In this document: positions 18,100 to 26,884 of the stretch, piece by piece
How positions within the stretch are numbered: the first letter of the stretch is position 1
Layout: every line of letters begins with the position of its first letter
Notes under the pieces: model-generated
The model's database searches: none
Told to the model about the DNA's origin: nothing
Seen by the model: only the letters and a program-made list of their open reading frames with translations
Assembly: GCA_026129405.1 (NCBI GenBank)
Contig: JAHCID010000002.1
Location: 1 to 64,000 of the forward strand
Direction of reading: 5' to 3'
Origin: a bacterium
GTDB lineage: Bacteria > Desulfobacterota > Binatia > DP-6
DNA length: 64,000 nt
Made by a program: the position numbers and the translations under genes

Positions 18100-19536
18100 G
18101 TGCCCGCTCCTCAGCTCGCCGTCATCGCCGCCGCCGGCCGCGGGCGTCGCATCCATCCACGCAGCCTGACCGTGCCGAAGGTCCTCCTCGAGGTCGACGG
18201 CAAGCCGCTCCTCGTCCGCAACGTCGAGCTCCTGCGTGACGCCCTCGGCATCCGGCGGCAGGTCATCGTGGTGGGCCATCTCGCCGAGCAGGTGCGCGCC
18301 CGTCTGGGCGACGGGCGCGAGCTCGGCGTCGAGCTGACGTTCGTCGACAACCCGCGTGTCGACGAGGGCCTCGGCACGTTGCTCGAGGTGGTCGAGCCCC
18401 ACGTCCGCGAGCCCTTCGTGCTGATGCTCGGCGACGAGCTGTACCTCGGCTCGAACCACGCCGAGCTCGCGGCGGTGCCCGAGCCGTGGGAGGCGGTGTG
18501 CGCGATCCACCACACCGACGACACCGAGCTCATCGCCAAGAACTACTCGGTCGAGCTGGACGACGGGCGCATCACGGCGCTGGTGGAGAAGCCGGAGAAG
18601 CCGCCGACGCCGTACGTCGGCTGCGGCACCTACCTGTTCACGCCGCAGATCTTCGACGACGCGCGCCGTACGCCGCGCTCGGCGCGCACCGGCCGGCTCG
18701 AGCTCACCGAGGTCATCGACCAGGCGGCGAAGCGCGGCGGTCTCGTGCGGCCGTTCGTGTTGACGGGGCACTACGTCAACGTGAACTCGGTCGACGACCT
18801 CAACACCGCCGCCTTCCTGGCCCGCTCGGCGCGCCGTCCGAAGGTGAGCGTCGTCATCCCGGCGTGGAACGAGGCGGCCGCCATCGGCCGCGTCGTGCGC
18901 GACTTCCGCCCCCACGTCGACGAGGTGGTGGTGATGGACAACCTGTCGACCGACGGCACCGGCGACCTCGCGCGCGAGGCCGGCGCCGTCGTCCATTCGC
19001 GCAAGCTCGTCGGCTACGGCGACGCGCTCCGCCAGGGCATGGAGGCGGCCAGCGGCGACATCTTCGTCCTGGTCGAGGCCGACGGGACGTTCGCCGCGCG
19101 CGACCTCGGCAAGCTGCTCGAGTACCTGAAGGACGCCGACATGGTCGTCGGCACGCGCACGACGCGCCAGATGATCCAGCAGGGCGCGAACATGGACGGC
19201 ATCCTGCGCTGGGGCAACGTCGTCGTCGGCAAGCTGATCGAGGCGCTGTGGTGGAAGCTCGAGCCGCGGCTCACCGACGTCGGCTGCACCTACCGCGCGA
19301 TCTGGCGCGACGCCTACCGCAAGATCCGCCCCTTCCTCACGCGCGACGACGCGGCGTTCTCGCCCGAGATGATGATCGAGGTGCTGCGCAGCGAGCAGCG
19401 GCTCATCGAGGTGCCGGTGCACTACTTCAGCCGGCGCGGCGGCGAGTCGAAGCACTCGTCGAGCCGCTGGCACAGCATGAAGACCGGCATGCGGATGCTG
19501 CGCCTGATCCTCTCGAAGCGCTTCGACGTGGGCTGA
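18100..19536 (+). CDS. Fused sugar/alditol-phosphate nucleotidyltransferase - GT2 glycosyltransferase
   Basis: 478 aa from the GTG at 18100 (another in-frame GTG lies at 18064). Residues 1 to about 245 are a nucleotidyltransferase with AAAGRGRRIHPRSLTVPK and LEVDGKPLL, the NTP-binding P-loop-like signature, and VEKPEKPPT. From residue 247 follows a GT2 domain with VVIPAWNEAAAIGR, MDNLSTDGT and the acidic EADGTF, like dolichyl-phosphate mannosyltransferases. One chain could therefore activate a sugar phosphate and transfer it, probably to a lipid carrier. A paralog of the same architecture lies at 28518. The linked phosphate substrate is not known. Confidence 0.85.
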   Translation: MPAPQLAVIAAAGRGRRIHPRSLTVPKVLLEVDGKPLLVRNVELLRDALGIRRQVIVVGHLAEQVRARLGDGRELGVELTFVDNPRVDEGLGTLLEVVEPHVREPFVLMLGDELYLGSNHAELAAVPEPWEAVCAIHHTDDTELIAKNYSVELDDGRITALVEKPEKPPTPYVGCGTYLFTPQIFDDARRTPRSARTGRLELTEVIDQAAKRGGLVRPFVLTGHYVNVNSVDDLNTAAFLARSARRPKVSVVIPAWNEAAAIGRVVRDFRPHVDEVVVMDNLSTDGTGDLAREAGAVVHSRKLVGYGDALRQGMEAASGDIFVLVEADGTFAARDLGKLLEYLKDADMVVGTRTTRQMIQQGANMDGILRWGNVVVGKLIEALWWKLEPRLTDVGCTYRAIWRDAYRKIRPFLTRDDAAFSPEMMIEVLRSEQRLIEVPVHYFSRRGGESKHSSSRWHSMKTGMRMLRLILSKRFDVG

Positions 19537-19615
19537 CGGCGGCTCGCGGGTCGCCCCGGGCGGATCGCCCCGCGACTCTTTCCCCCGCGGGCGTTCCGGG
19601 CGAGGATGCCCGCCC

Positions 19616-20851
19616 ATGGCCATCGACTTCACCTTCCCGCCCGACGTCGAAGACATCCGCCAGAAGGTCCGCGCGTTCATGACCGCGGTCGTGAAGCCCG
19701 GGGAGGGCGATCTCTCGATCGACCGTCACGACCCCGAGGGCCGTCAGAAGCTCATCCGGACGATCCTCACGCTGCGCGAGAAGGCGAAGGAGTGGGGGCT
19801 CTGGCTGCCGCACATGCCGGCCGAGTTCGGTGGGCTCGGCCTCGGGCCGACGGCCATGGCCGCGGTGTCGGCCGAGTCGGCGCGCACGTCGCTCGGCGCC
19901 TTCGTGCTGAACTGCCAGGCGCCCGACGAGGGCAACATGCACACGCTGCTCCACTTCGGCACGCCGGAGCAGAAGCGGAAGTACCTGAAGCCGCTCTGCG
20001 ACGGCTACGCGCGCTCGTGCTTCGCGATGACCGAGCCCGAAGTCGCGGGCTCCGATCCCACGCTCATCAAGACCCACGCCGTGAAGGACGGCGACGACTG
20101 GGTGGTGAACGGCCACAAGTGGTTCATCAGCGGTGCGCGCGGCGCGAACTTCGCCATCCTGATCGCCAAGACCGATCCCGACGCCGACCCGCCGCAGGCG
20201 CGCAACACCGCCTTCATCGTCGACCTGCCCGCGGAGGGCTGGGAGATCGTGCGCGACGTGAAGACGATGTCGGGCAGCCACAACCACTGCGAGATCCGCA
20301 TCGAGAACCTGCGCGTCCCGACCGCCAACATCCTCGGCGAGCGCGGCGGCGGCCATCGGCTCGGCCAGGTGCGCCTCGGGCCGGCGCGCCTCGCTCACTG
20401 CATGCGCTGGATCGGCCAGGTCGAGTACGCGCTCGAGCAGCTGATCGACCGCGCCACCAAGCGCTTCGCGCACGGCTCCCTGCTCTCCGAGAAGCAGGGC
20501 ATCCAATGGAAGATATCCGAGTCGTCGATGGAGCTCTACGCCGCCAAGCTCATGGTCCTGCACGCGGCCTATCTCATCGAGCGCGGCGAGCCCTTCGCGA
20601 CCCCGGTGTCGATGTGCAAGTACCACGTCGCGAACACGCTCTGGCGCGTCGTCGACCGCGCCATCCAGGTGCACGGCGCGCTCGGCTACTCGACGGACAC
20701 GCCGCTCGCCGGGATGCTGCTCCAGGCGCGCTGGTCGCGCTTCGCCGACGGCGCCGACGAGGTGCACCTCATGCGCATCGCGACCAACGTCACCGACGCG
20801 TACACGAAGCACGGCACGATCGGCTCGGCGTTCGGCAACCTGCCGATCTGA
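19616..20851 (+). CDS. Acyl-CoA dehydrogenase family protein
   Basis: 411 aa flavoprotein of the alpha-beta-alpha fold. CFAMTEPEVAGSDPT and WVVNGHKWFISGA are the FAD and substrate-binding signatures, and the C-terminal helical domain contains VHGALGYSTDTPLAGML. Such enzymes oxidise acyl-CoA thioesters to enoyl-CoA in fatty-acid or related catabolism. It has its own start just downstream of the glycan gene and no beta-oxidation partner next to it; a thiolase lies at 38.6 kb. Chain-length or ring specificity cannot be assigned. Confidence 0.93.
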   Translation: MAIDFTFPPDVEDIRQKVRAFMTAVVKPGEGDLSIDRHDPEGRQKLIRTILTLREKAKEWGLWLPHMPAEFGGLGLGPTAMAAVSAESARTSLGAFVLNCQAPDEGNMHTLLHFGTPEQKRKYLKPLCDGYARSCFAMTEPEVAGSDPTLIKTHAVKDGDDWVVNGHKWFISGARGANFAILIAKTDPDADPPQARNTAFIVDLPAEGWEIVRDVKTMSGSHNHCEIRIENLRVPTANILGERGGGHRLGQVRLGPARLAHCMRWIGQVEYALEQLIDRATKRFAHGSLLSEKQGIQWKISESSMELYAAKLMVLHAAYLIERGEPFATPVSMCKYHVANTLWRVVDRAIQVHGALGYSTDTPLAGMLLQARWSRFADGADEVHLMRIATNVTDAYTKHGTIGSAFGNLPI

Positions 20852-20888
20852 GCCGCGGGCGCCGCAGCCGCGCGCCGTCGGGTCGCGA

Positions 20889-21209
20889 TCACCCGCTCCT
20901 CGGCGCCGGCAGGACGGGGAGGCCGAGCAGCGCGGCGTCGTCGCGGACGCGGGCGTCGGTGCTGAGCATCGTCAGATCGGGAAAGAGCCGCCGGAGCGCC
21001 AGGGCGCTCGCGAGGTGCAGCGCATCGAGGGTGCGCACCGGCTCGGCCGGGAAGCGCGCTTCGGCGCGCGCGGCGACGTCGGCGGACATCTCCAGGACGG
21101 TCCGGCGACTGGCGGCGCGGGCCAGCGCCTGCCGCACCGTCCCGGCGTCGACCTCGCGCAGATAGCCGCTGAGCCGGTTCTTCAGCTCGCGGACCGCGAC
21201 GGCCTTCAC
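20889..21209 (-). pseudogene. VapB-VapC remnant: antitoxin N-terminus fused to toxin C-terminus
   Basis: 106-codon open frame from GTG 21209. The first 25 residues (KAVAVRELKNRLSGYLREV) match the N-terminus of Phd/YefM-type antitoxins. They run directly into the C-terminal half of a PIN-domain toxin (VRTLDALHLASALALRRLF, then LSTDARVRDDAALLG). The antitoxin C-terminus and the toxin N-terminus with its first catalytic Asp are missing. An internal, in-frame deletion of an ancestral vapBC pair explains this. It is unlikely to be a functional RNase. Confidence 0.7.
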
Positions 21210-21336
21210 GCGTCGACGTGGCCACCCAGGGTCAACGCGCCGCCTGGGACGCCCGCAAGGCGCGCCCGCGGCCGGGCGCGCCTTGCCTCCCCGCCGCCCC
21301 CCGCGTAGTCGTCCGCCGCAGGAGGGACCCCCGCCC

Positions 21337-21945
21337 ATGCTGCTCTACGACGCCCGTCGTGCGCCGAACCCGCGCCGCGTCCGCATCTTCCTCGCCGAGA
21401 AGGGTGTGACGGTGCCCGTCGTGCAGGTCGACATCGCGACGCGCGAGAACGACGCCGAGGACTTCCGCCGGAAGAACCCGATGGCGACGCTGCCGGTGCT
21501 GGAGCTCGACGACGGCACGATCATCGCCGAGAGCGTGGCGATCTGCCGCTACGTCGAGGAGACGCATCCGGAGCCGCCGCTCATGGGCACCGACGCCAAG
21601 GACCGCGCGCTGGTCGAGATGTGGCAGCGGCGGATGGAGCTCGAGCTGTTCGGGCCGGTGACGCAGTCGTTCCGCAACACGCACGAGTTCTTCGCGGGCC
21701 GCATCCCGCAGGTGCCCGAGTACGGCGCGGTGGCGAAGACGTGGGCGGCGACGCGGCTCGCCTGGCTCGACGCGGAGCTGGCGCCGCGGCCGTTCGTCGC
21801 CGGCGAGCGCTACACGATCGCGGACATCACCGCGCTGTGCGCGGTCGACTTCGGGCGCGTGACCGACATCCGCGTCCAGCCCGATCAGCGGCACCTGGCG
21901 CGCTGGTACGAGGCGGTCTCGTCGCGTCCCAGCGCCAGGGCGTGA
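21337..21945 (+). CDS. Glutathione S-transferase
   Basis: 202 aa, normal GST length. The N-terminal thioredoxin-like domain has RAPNPRRVRIFLAEKG, the cis-Pro region NPMATLPVLELDDG and the glutathione-gamma-glutamyl-binding IAESVAIC. The C-domain contains FVAGERYTIADITALCAVDF with the N-capping box. The ATG at 21337 is preceded by AGGAGGG. The next gene starts inside its stop (GTGA), so the two are coupled. Detoxification or a GSH-dependent conversion is likely, but the substrate is unknown. Confidence 0.92.
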   Translation: MLLYDARRAPNPRRVRIFLAEKGVTVPVVQVDIATRENDAEDFRRKNPMATLPVLELDDGTIIAESVAICRYVEETHPEPPLMGTDAKDRALVEMWQRRMELELFGPVTQSFRNTHEFFAGRIPQVPEYGAVAKTWAATRLAWLDAELAPRPFVAGERYTIADITALCAVDFGRVTDIRVQPDQRHLARWYEAVSSRPSARA

Positions 21946-23300
21946 GCCGCGCGGCGCCTCTGCGCGCGGGACGGTGCCTGCCGCGCGCCGGCGCGGTCGC
22001 GGTCGCGGCGATTCTGCTGGCGCGGGTCGCCGCGGCGGCGGTGCCGGCGGAGCCGGCGGCGGTGCTCGATGCGCTCGTCGCGGCGCAGGCGGCCGACGGC
22101 GGCTGGCATTTCGCGCCCGAGGCGGACGGCCGTCCGCACGGGCACACGTGGGTCATGCGGGTCGCGGAGTGGCTGGCGCAGAGGCTCGGTGGCCCGCACT
22201 GGGACCTCGTCGTCGTGCGCAGCCCGGGCACGCCGTCGGCGGGGCTGGCGCTGGTCGCCGGGTGGCGGGCGACGGGGAGGGCGCAATGGCTCGCGTCGGC
22301 ACGCCGCGCGGGCGACTTGCTGATCGCCCTCCAGCTCGCGCCGGGGGGCTGGGTCTCGGAGATGCCGGTCGAGCGGGGACGGCTCACCGCCTGGTTCCCG
22401 TGGGTGTCGCCGCGCATCACGCTCGACGACGACGTCACGCCCGGCGCCGTGCGCTTCCTGCTCGCGCTGTGGGAGGCGACGGGGGACGCGCGCTACCGCG
22501 ACGCGGCCGTGCGCGGCGTCGACCTGCTGGCGGGCGCGCAGCTGCCGTCCGGCGCCTGGCCGCACGTGTGGCGCCCGCGTTGGATGCACGTCGTGCGCCG
22601 CTCGCGCGACGACACCGCGAGCCTGAACGACGGCACCACGCCGCTCGCCATCGACACGCTCGTCGTCGCCGCGGCGGCGCTCGGCCGGCCCGACCTGCTG
22701 CGCGCGGCCCGGCACGGCGGCCGCTGGCTGCTCGCGGTGCAGCACGGTGAGCCCCGCGCCGGCTGGGCCCAGCAGTACGACGCCGAGGGACGGCCGGCGC
22801 CGATGCGCGTCTTCGAGCCGGCGGCGCTCGCCACCTGGGAGTCGCGCCACGCCGTCGAGGCGCTCGAGACCCTGGCGCGGGCGACGGGCGAGCCGCAGTG
22901 GTGCGAGGGAGCGCGCCAGGCCGCGCGCTGGCTCGCCGACGTCGCGCTCGCGCCCGGTTGCTGGGCGCGCCTCCTCGACCCGACGTCGGGCCGTCCGCTC
23001 TACCTCGCCGCCGACGGCACGCGCGTCCCGCTCGCCGCCGCGCGCCCCGGCTACGACTGGACGGGCGACTTCGGCATCCCCGCACTGCTCGTGCGCTTCG
23101 GTCTGGCCGGCGGCCCGGAGCTGCCGATCCCCGCCCCCGGCGACCCGCTCGCGTGCCCCGGCCGACCCGACCCGTTCCGTACCCACGGCGGGGCGCGCGC
23201 CGTGGCGGCCGACGCGACGCTCGCGGTCGCGGTCCTGGCGCCGCGGCCGCCGTCGCCGTGCGCGCCGGTCGCCCTTGTCCGCGCGGAGGGCCGCCGCTAG
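21942..23300 (+). CDS. Secreted pectate-lyase-like (PL10-type) alpha/alpha-toroid protein
   Basis: 452 aa from the coupled GTG. A signal peptide (hydrophobic [19 protein letters not shown], cleavage near residue 32) is followed by repeated helical hairpins. [31 protein letters not shown] and a [14 protein letters not shown] segment resemble polysaccharide lyase family 10, which cleaves polygalacturonate. The calcium and catalytic residues were not mapped with certainty, so a more general glycan-binding toroid is possible. It overlaps the GST gene and is followed by thrH after 11 bp. Confidence 0.6.
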   Translation: MSRAAPLRAGRCLPRAGAVAVAAILLARVAAAAVPAEPAAVLDALVAAQAADGGWHFAPEADGRPHGHTWVMRVAEWLAQRLGGPHWDLVVVRSPGTPSAGLALVAGWRATGRAQWLASARRAGDLLIALQLAPGGWVSEMPVERGRLTAWFPWVSPRITLDDDVTPGAVRFLLALWEATGDARYRDAAVRGVDLLAGAQLPSGAWPHVWRPRWMHVVRRSRDDTASLNDGTTPLAIDTLVVAAAALGRPDLLRAARHGGRWLLAVQHGEPRAGWAQQYDAEGRPAPMRVFEPAALATWESRHAVEALETLARATGEPQWCEGARQAARWLADVALAPGCWARLLDPTSGRPLYLAADGTRVPLAAARPGYDWTGDFGIPALLVRFGLAGGPELPIPAPGDPLACPGRPDPFRTHGGARAVAADATLAVAVLAPRPPSPCAPVALVRAEGRR

Positions 23301-23311
23301 GGTCCGCGCCC

Positions 23312-23926
23312 ATGATCGTCTGTCTCGACCTGGAGGGCGTGCTCGTCCCCGAGATCTGGATCAACGTCGCCGAGCGTACCGGGATCGCGGCCCTGCGGCG
23401 GACGACGCGCGACGAGCCCGACTACGACAAGCTGATGGCCGGCCGCCTGGCGATCCTCGACGAGCACCGCCTCGGCCTGCCCGACGTCCAGGACGTCATC
23501 GCGGGCATGGATCCGCTGCCGGGGGCGGTCGAGTTCGTCGAGTGGCTGCGCAGCCGCACGCAGCTCGTCATCCTCTCCGACACCTTCGAGCAGTTCGCGA
23601 CCCCGCTCATGCAGAAGCTCGGCTGGCCCACGCTCTTCTGCCACCGCCTCGAGGTGGAGGCGGGCGGACGCATCGCCGGGTGGACGCTGCGCCAGCCCGA
23701 CGCCAAGCGCCGGGCGGTCGAGGCCCTGCGCGGCCTCGACTTCCGGGTGGTGGCGGCGGGCGACTCCTACAACGACACGGCGATGCTGGGGGCCGCCCAT
23801 GCCGGCATCCTCTACCGCCCTCCCCAGAACGTGATCGACGAGTTCCCGCAGTTCCCGATCACCCGCACCTACGACGAGCTGCGGGCCGCGCTCGTGGCCC
23901 ACTCCGGGGGCGAGCTGTCCGCCTGA
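23312..23926 (+). CDS. thrH: Phosphoserine phosphatase / homoserine phosphotransferase (ThrH)
   Basis: 204 aa HAD-superfamily protein. Motif I is [20 protein letters not shown], the characteristic ThrH form. Motif II is LSDTFEQFA, and motif IV is [19 protein letters not shown]. ThrH dephosphorylates phosphoserine and can transfer the phosphate to homoserine. The family normally has about 205 residues, so the gene is full length. It follows the pectate-lyase-like gene closely, but no serine or threonine biosynthetic gene is adjacent. Confidence 0.94.
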   Translation: MIVCLDLEGVLVPEIWINVAERTGIAALRRTTRDEPDYDKLMAGRLAILDEHRLGLPDVQDVIAGMDPLPGAVEFVEWLRSRTQLVILSDTFEQFATPLMQKLGWPTLFCHRLEVEAGGRIAGWTLRQPDAKRRAVEALRGLDFRVVAAGDSYNDTAMLGAAHAGILYRPPQNVIDEFPQFPITRTYDELRAALVAHSGGELSA

Positions 23927-24029
23927 CGACGCGAGCCCGTGCGGTCCGCCATGTGGGGTGGGGGCCGGTGGCTCGCGGCGACCGGAATCTCGGTTGACCG
24001 TTTCAGCGGGCGCGTGGTCAACTCCGCCC

Positions 24030-26111
24030 ATGGACGTGCGCGTCTATCTGGCCGATCTGCGCCACAACTTCTCGGGCGTGTTGGCCAACGACTGCATGCC
24101 GCTCGGGGTGGCCTACATGAAGGCCGTCATCGACCGCGACCTGCCGTCGGTCGAGTCGCGGCTGTTCGCCTATCCCGATCGGCTGCAGGCGGCGCTCGAG
24201 TCCGAGCCGCCGCACGTCCTCATGCTCACCAACTACATGTGGAACGAGTCGCTGAGCTTCCACTTCGCCCGCCTGGCGAAGCGGCTGCGGCCCGAGACGC
24301 TGGTGGTGATGGGCGGCCCCAACATCCACCTCGAGCCGGATCGGCAGGTGGCCTACGTGGCCGCGCACCCGGAGATCGACGTCTACGTGCTCGGCGAGGG
24401 CGACTTCCTGGCGCGCGAGGTGGTGCGGGCGTTCGCCGAGGCCGGCAGCTCGATCCGCGGCTTCGGGACCACGGAGGTGCCGTCGTGCATCTACCGGCGG
24501 CCCGACGGCGAGCTGGTGCGCACCCCGATGTGGGAGCGCGAGGCGCAGATCGAGGAGATCCCGTCGCCGTGGCTGTCGGGCGCGCTCGACGAGTTCTTCG
24601 ACGGCAAGCTCGCCCCGCTCCTCGAGACCAACCGCGGCTGCCCGTTCCAGTGCACCTTCTGCGTGCAGGGCGTGCGCTGGTACACGAAGGTCCACAACTT
24701 CACCAAGGACCGCATCCGCGAGGAGATCGAGTACATCGGCCGGCGCATCCAGGCCGTCTGCCCCTCGATGGGCTTCCTGCGCATCGCCGACTCGAACTAC
24801 GGCATGTTCGAGCGCGACATCGAGATCTCGAGCTACATCGGCGACGCCCAGAAGCGGTACGGCTGGCCGAACTACATCGACGCGACCACCGGCAAGAACC
24901 GGCCCGAGCGCGTGATCCAGTCGCTCGAGAAGGCGAACGGCGCGATGGTGATCTACCAGGCCGTGCAGTCGCTCGACGAGACCACGCTCAAGAACATCAA
25001 GCGCTCCAACATCTCGAAGGAAGCCTACGCGCAGGTGATGATCCACGTGCGCGGCCGCGGGCTGCGCTCGCTCTCCGACCTGATCCTCGGCCTGCCGGGC
25101 GAGACGCTCGAGTCGCACCTCGCCGGCATCGCCGAGCTGCTCGACGCCGGCACCAACGAGATGCACCTCTTCCAGGCCATGATGCTGAAGGGGTCGGAGC
25201 TGGAGACCGCCGACTCGCGGGCGCGCTACCAGTTCGAGTCGCGCTTCCGCGTGCTGCCGAAGAACTACGGCATCTACGCCGGCGACAAGGTGCTCGACTG
25301 CGACGAGGTGGTCGTCGCCACCGACACGATGTCGTTCGAGGACTACCTCGAAGCGCGCCGCTTCGCGCTGGCGTTCTCGATCTTCTTCAACAACTCGTGG
25401 TTCGACGACGCGGCGGCGCTCGCCTACCGCTTCGGCGTGAAGCCGTCGGAGTGGATGATCCAGATGCGGCGGTCGATGGAGAGCACCGACGGCCCCGTCC
25501 GCCGCCTGCTCGAGCAGTTCGTCACCGAGACGCGCAACGAGCTCTTCCCCACGCGCGAGGCCTGCGAGGCGTTCTACCAGCAGCCCGAGAACTGGGAGCG
25601 GCTGCTCGCCGGCGAGATCGGCGACAACCTCATGTACAAGTACCGGGCGATGGCGGCGTTCTTCGAGTGGCCGGCCGTCTGCCGGGTCGCCATGCAGGGC
25701 ACGCGCGACCTGCTGCGCGCGCGCGGCGCCGACCGCGAGATCGTCGACTTCGACCGGCTGTGGGAAGACTTCGAGACCTACGTCCTGCACAAGCACACGC
25801 ACGGGGCGACGCGCGACGCCGTCCTGGCGCCGACGACCGCCGAGCTGCGCTACGACGTCGCCGGCTGGATCGAGGCCGGCCTGCCGAACAACACCACGCC
25901 GTTCCGCCTCGCGGGGCCGCGACAGTTCGTCTTCGAGCTGAAGCCCGAGGCGGCGCGCGAGCTCGACGGCCTGATCCAGGTGTGGACGCTCAGCCTGCGC
26001 GGGCTCACCAAGGGCGTCACGCGCATGCGGACGACCGCGCTCATCCGCGAGTGCCGGCCCGCGGGTACGCCGCGTCCCGACCGCGACGAGCAGGCCGCCG
26101 CGGCGGTCTGA
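24030..26111 (+). CDS. B12-binding-domain radical SAM protein
   Basis: 693 aa. The N-terminal 180 residues resemble a cobalamin-binding Rossmann domain (VVMGGPNIHLEPD, VYVLGEGDFL). The radical SAM core has NRGCPFQCTFC with the [4Fe-4S] ligands C204, C208 and C211, and LSDLILGLPGETLESH later. The C-terminal 250 residues are unusual and not recognised. Such proteins methylate or rearrange unactivated carbons, for example in natural products or lipids. It lies between thrH and glycosyltransferase genes, and its substrate cannot be named. Confidence 0.88.
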   Translation: MDVRVYLADLRHNFSGVLANDCMPLGVAYMKAVIDRDLPSVESRLFAYPDRLQAALESEPPHVLMLTNYMWNESLSFHFARLAKRLRPETLVVMGGPNIHLEPDRQVAYVAAHPEIDVYVLGEGDFLAREVVRAFAEAGSSIRGFGTTEVPSCIYRRPDGELVRTPMWEREAQIEEIPSPWLSGALDEFFDGKLAPLLETNRGCPFQCTFCVQGVRWYTKVHNFTKDRIREEIEYIGRRIQAVCPSMGFLRIADSNYGMFERDIEISSYIGDAQKRYGWPNYIDATTGKNRPERVIQSLEKANGAMVIYQAVQSLDETTLKNIKRSNISKEAYAQVMIHVRGRGLRSLSDLILGLPGETLESHLAGIAELLDAGTNEMHLFQAMMLKGSELETADSRARYQFESRFRVLPKNYGIYAGDKVLDCDEVVVATDTMSFEDYLEARRFALAFSIFFNNSWFDDAAALAYRFGVKPSEWMIQMRRSMESTDGPVRRLLEQFVTETRNELFPTREACEAFYQQPENWERLLAGEIGDNLMYKYRAMAAFFEWPAVCRVAMQGTRDLLRARGADREIVDFDRLWEDFETYVLHKHTHGATRDAVLAPTTAELRYDVAGWIEAGLPNNTTPFRLAGPRQFVFELKPEAARELDGLIQVWTLSLRGLTKGVTRMRTTALIRECRPAGTPRPDRDEQAAAAV

Positions 26112-26123
26112 GCCGACGACGCG

Positions 26124-26843
26124 TCAGGCGGCGCGGGCGCGACGGTCGACGCCGCCCGTCCCGCGCAGGCGGAAGCGCAGCATGTGCAGGACGAGCCCGA
26201 GCGCGACCGGCACGTGGCGCATCTTCGACTCGCCGCGGTCGCGGGGCTCGTAGCGGACGGGCACCTCGGCGATGCGCACGCCGGCCTCGGTCGCCATCGC
26301 GCCCAGCTCGGCGACGTTCTCCCAGCCGGCGCAGCGCAGCCGCTCGAGCGGCAGCGCGCTGCGGCGCACCCCGCGCAGGCCGGTGCAGAGGTCGGTCGTG
26401 CGCTGGCGGAAGAGCAGGTTGAAGACCCCGCTCATCACCCGGTTCCCGAGCACACGGATGCGGCTCATGGCCGGCGGCTCGGGCTCGAGGAACCGCGACG
26501 CGTACACCACCGGATGCCGGCGCAGGGCCTCGAGCAGACGCGGGATCGCCTCGGGCGGGTACTCGAGGTCGGCGTCGATGAGGACGATCAGCTCGGCGTC
26601 GCCGGCCGCGATGCCGTCGCGGATCGACGTGCCCCAGCCGAGGTCGCGCTCGTGGCGGACGAGGCGCGCCCCGCGCCGCTGGATGCGGGCGATGGTGTCG
26701 TCGGTGGAGCCGTTGTCGACGAAGATCAGCCCCTCGAACAGTCCGAGCGCGGCGACCCGGTCGCACAGCTCGTCCACGCAGGGCGCCTCGTTCAGCACGG
26801 GCACGACGATGTCCACGGACGGAGACACGAGGCTCGCCTTCAT
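26124..26843 (-). CDS. GT2 glycosyltransferase (dolichyl-phosphate-mannose synthase-like)
   Basis: 239 aa. The N-terminal GT-A fold has VDIVVPVLNEAPCVDEL, VDNGSTDDT and IDADLEYPP, the donor-nucleotide and metal motifs. GWGTSIRDGI and GESKMRHV are typical of polyprenyl-phosphate sugar synthases, but the transmembrane tail of that group is absent. It is probably a cytoplasmic-face enzyme charging a lipid carrier. The ATG at 26843 is the only sensible start. A PMT-like membrane protein gene lies just upstream on the same strand, and such enzymes often pair. Confidence 0.88.
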   Translation of the reverse strand: MKASLVSPSVDIVVPVLNEAPCVDELCDRVAALGLFEGLIFVDNGSTDDTIARIQRRGARLVRHERDLGWGTSIRDGIAAGDAELIVLIDADLEYPPEAIPRLLEALRRHPVVYASRFLEPEPPAMSRIRVLGNRVMSGVFNLLFRQRTTDLCTGLRGVRRSALPLERLRCAGWENVAELGAMATEAGVRIAEVPVRYEPRDRGESKMRHVPVALGLVLHMLRFRLRGTGGVDRRARAA

Positions 26844-26884
26844 GGCACGGGCCGTCCGTGTGGCCAACCGGGACGGCGGTCGTC

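Noticed and set aside
21827-23186. Long minus-strand frames opposite the GST and lyase-like genes
   Set aside because: They are antisense shadows with Arg/Pro-rich composition; the plus-strand genes have clear motifs and coupled starts.
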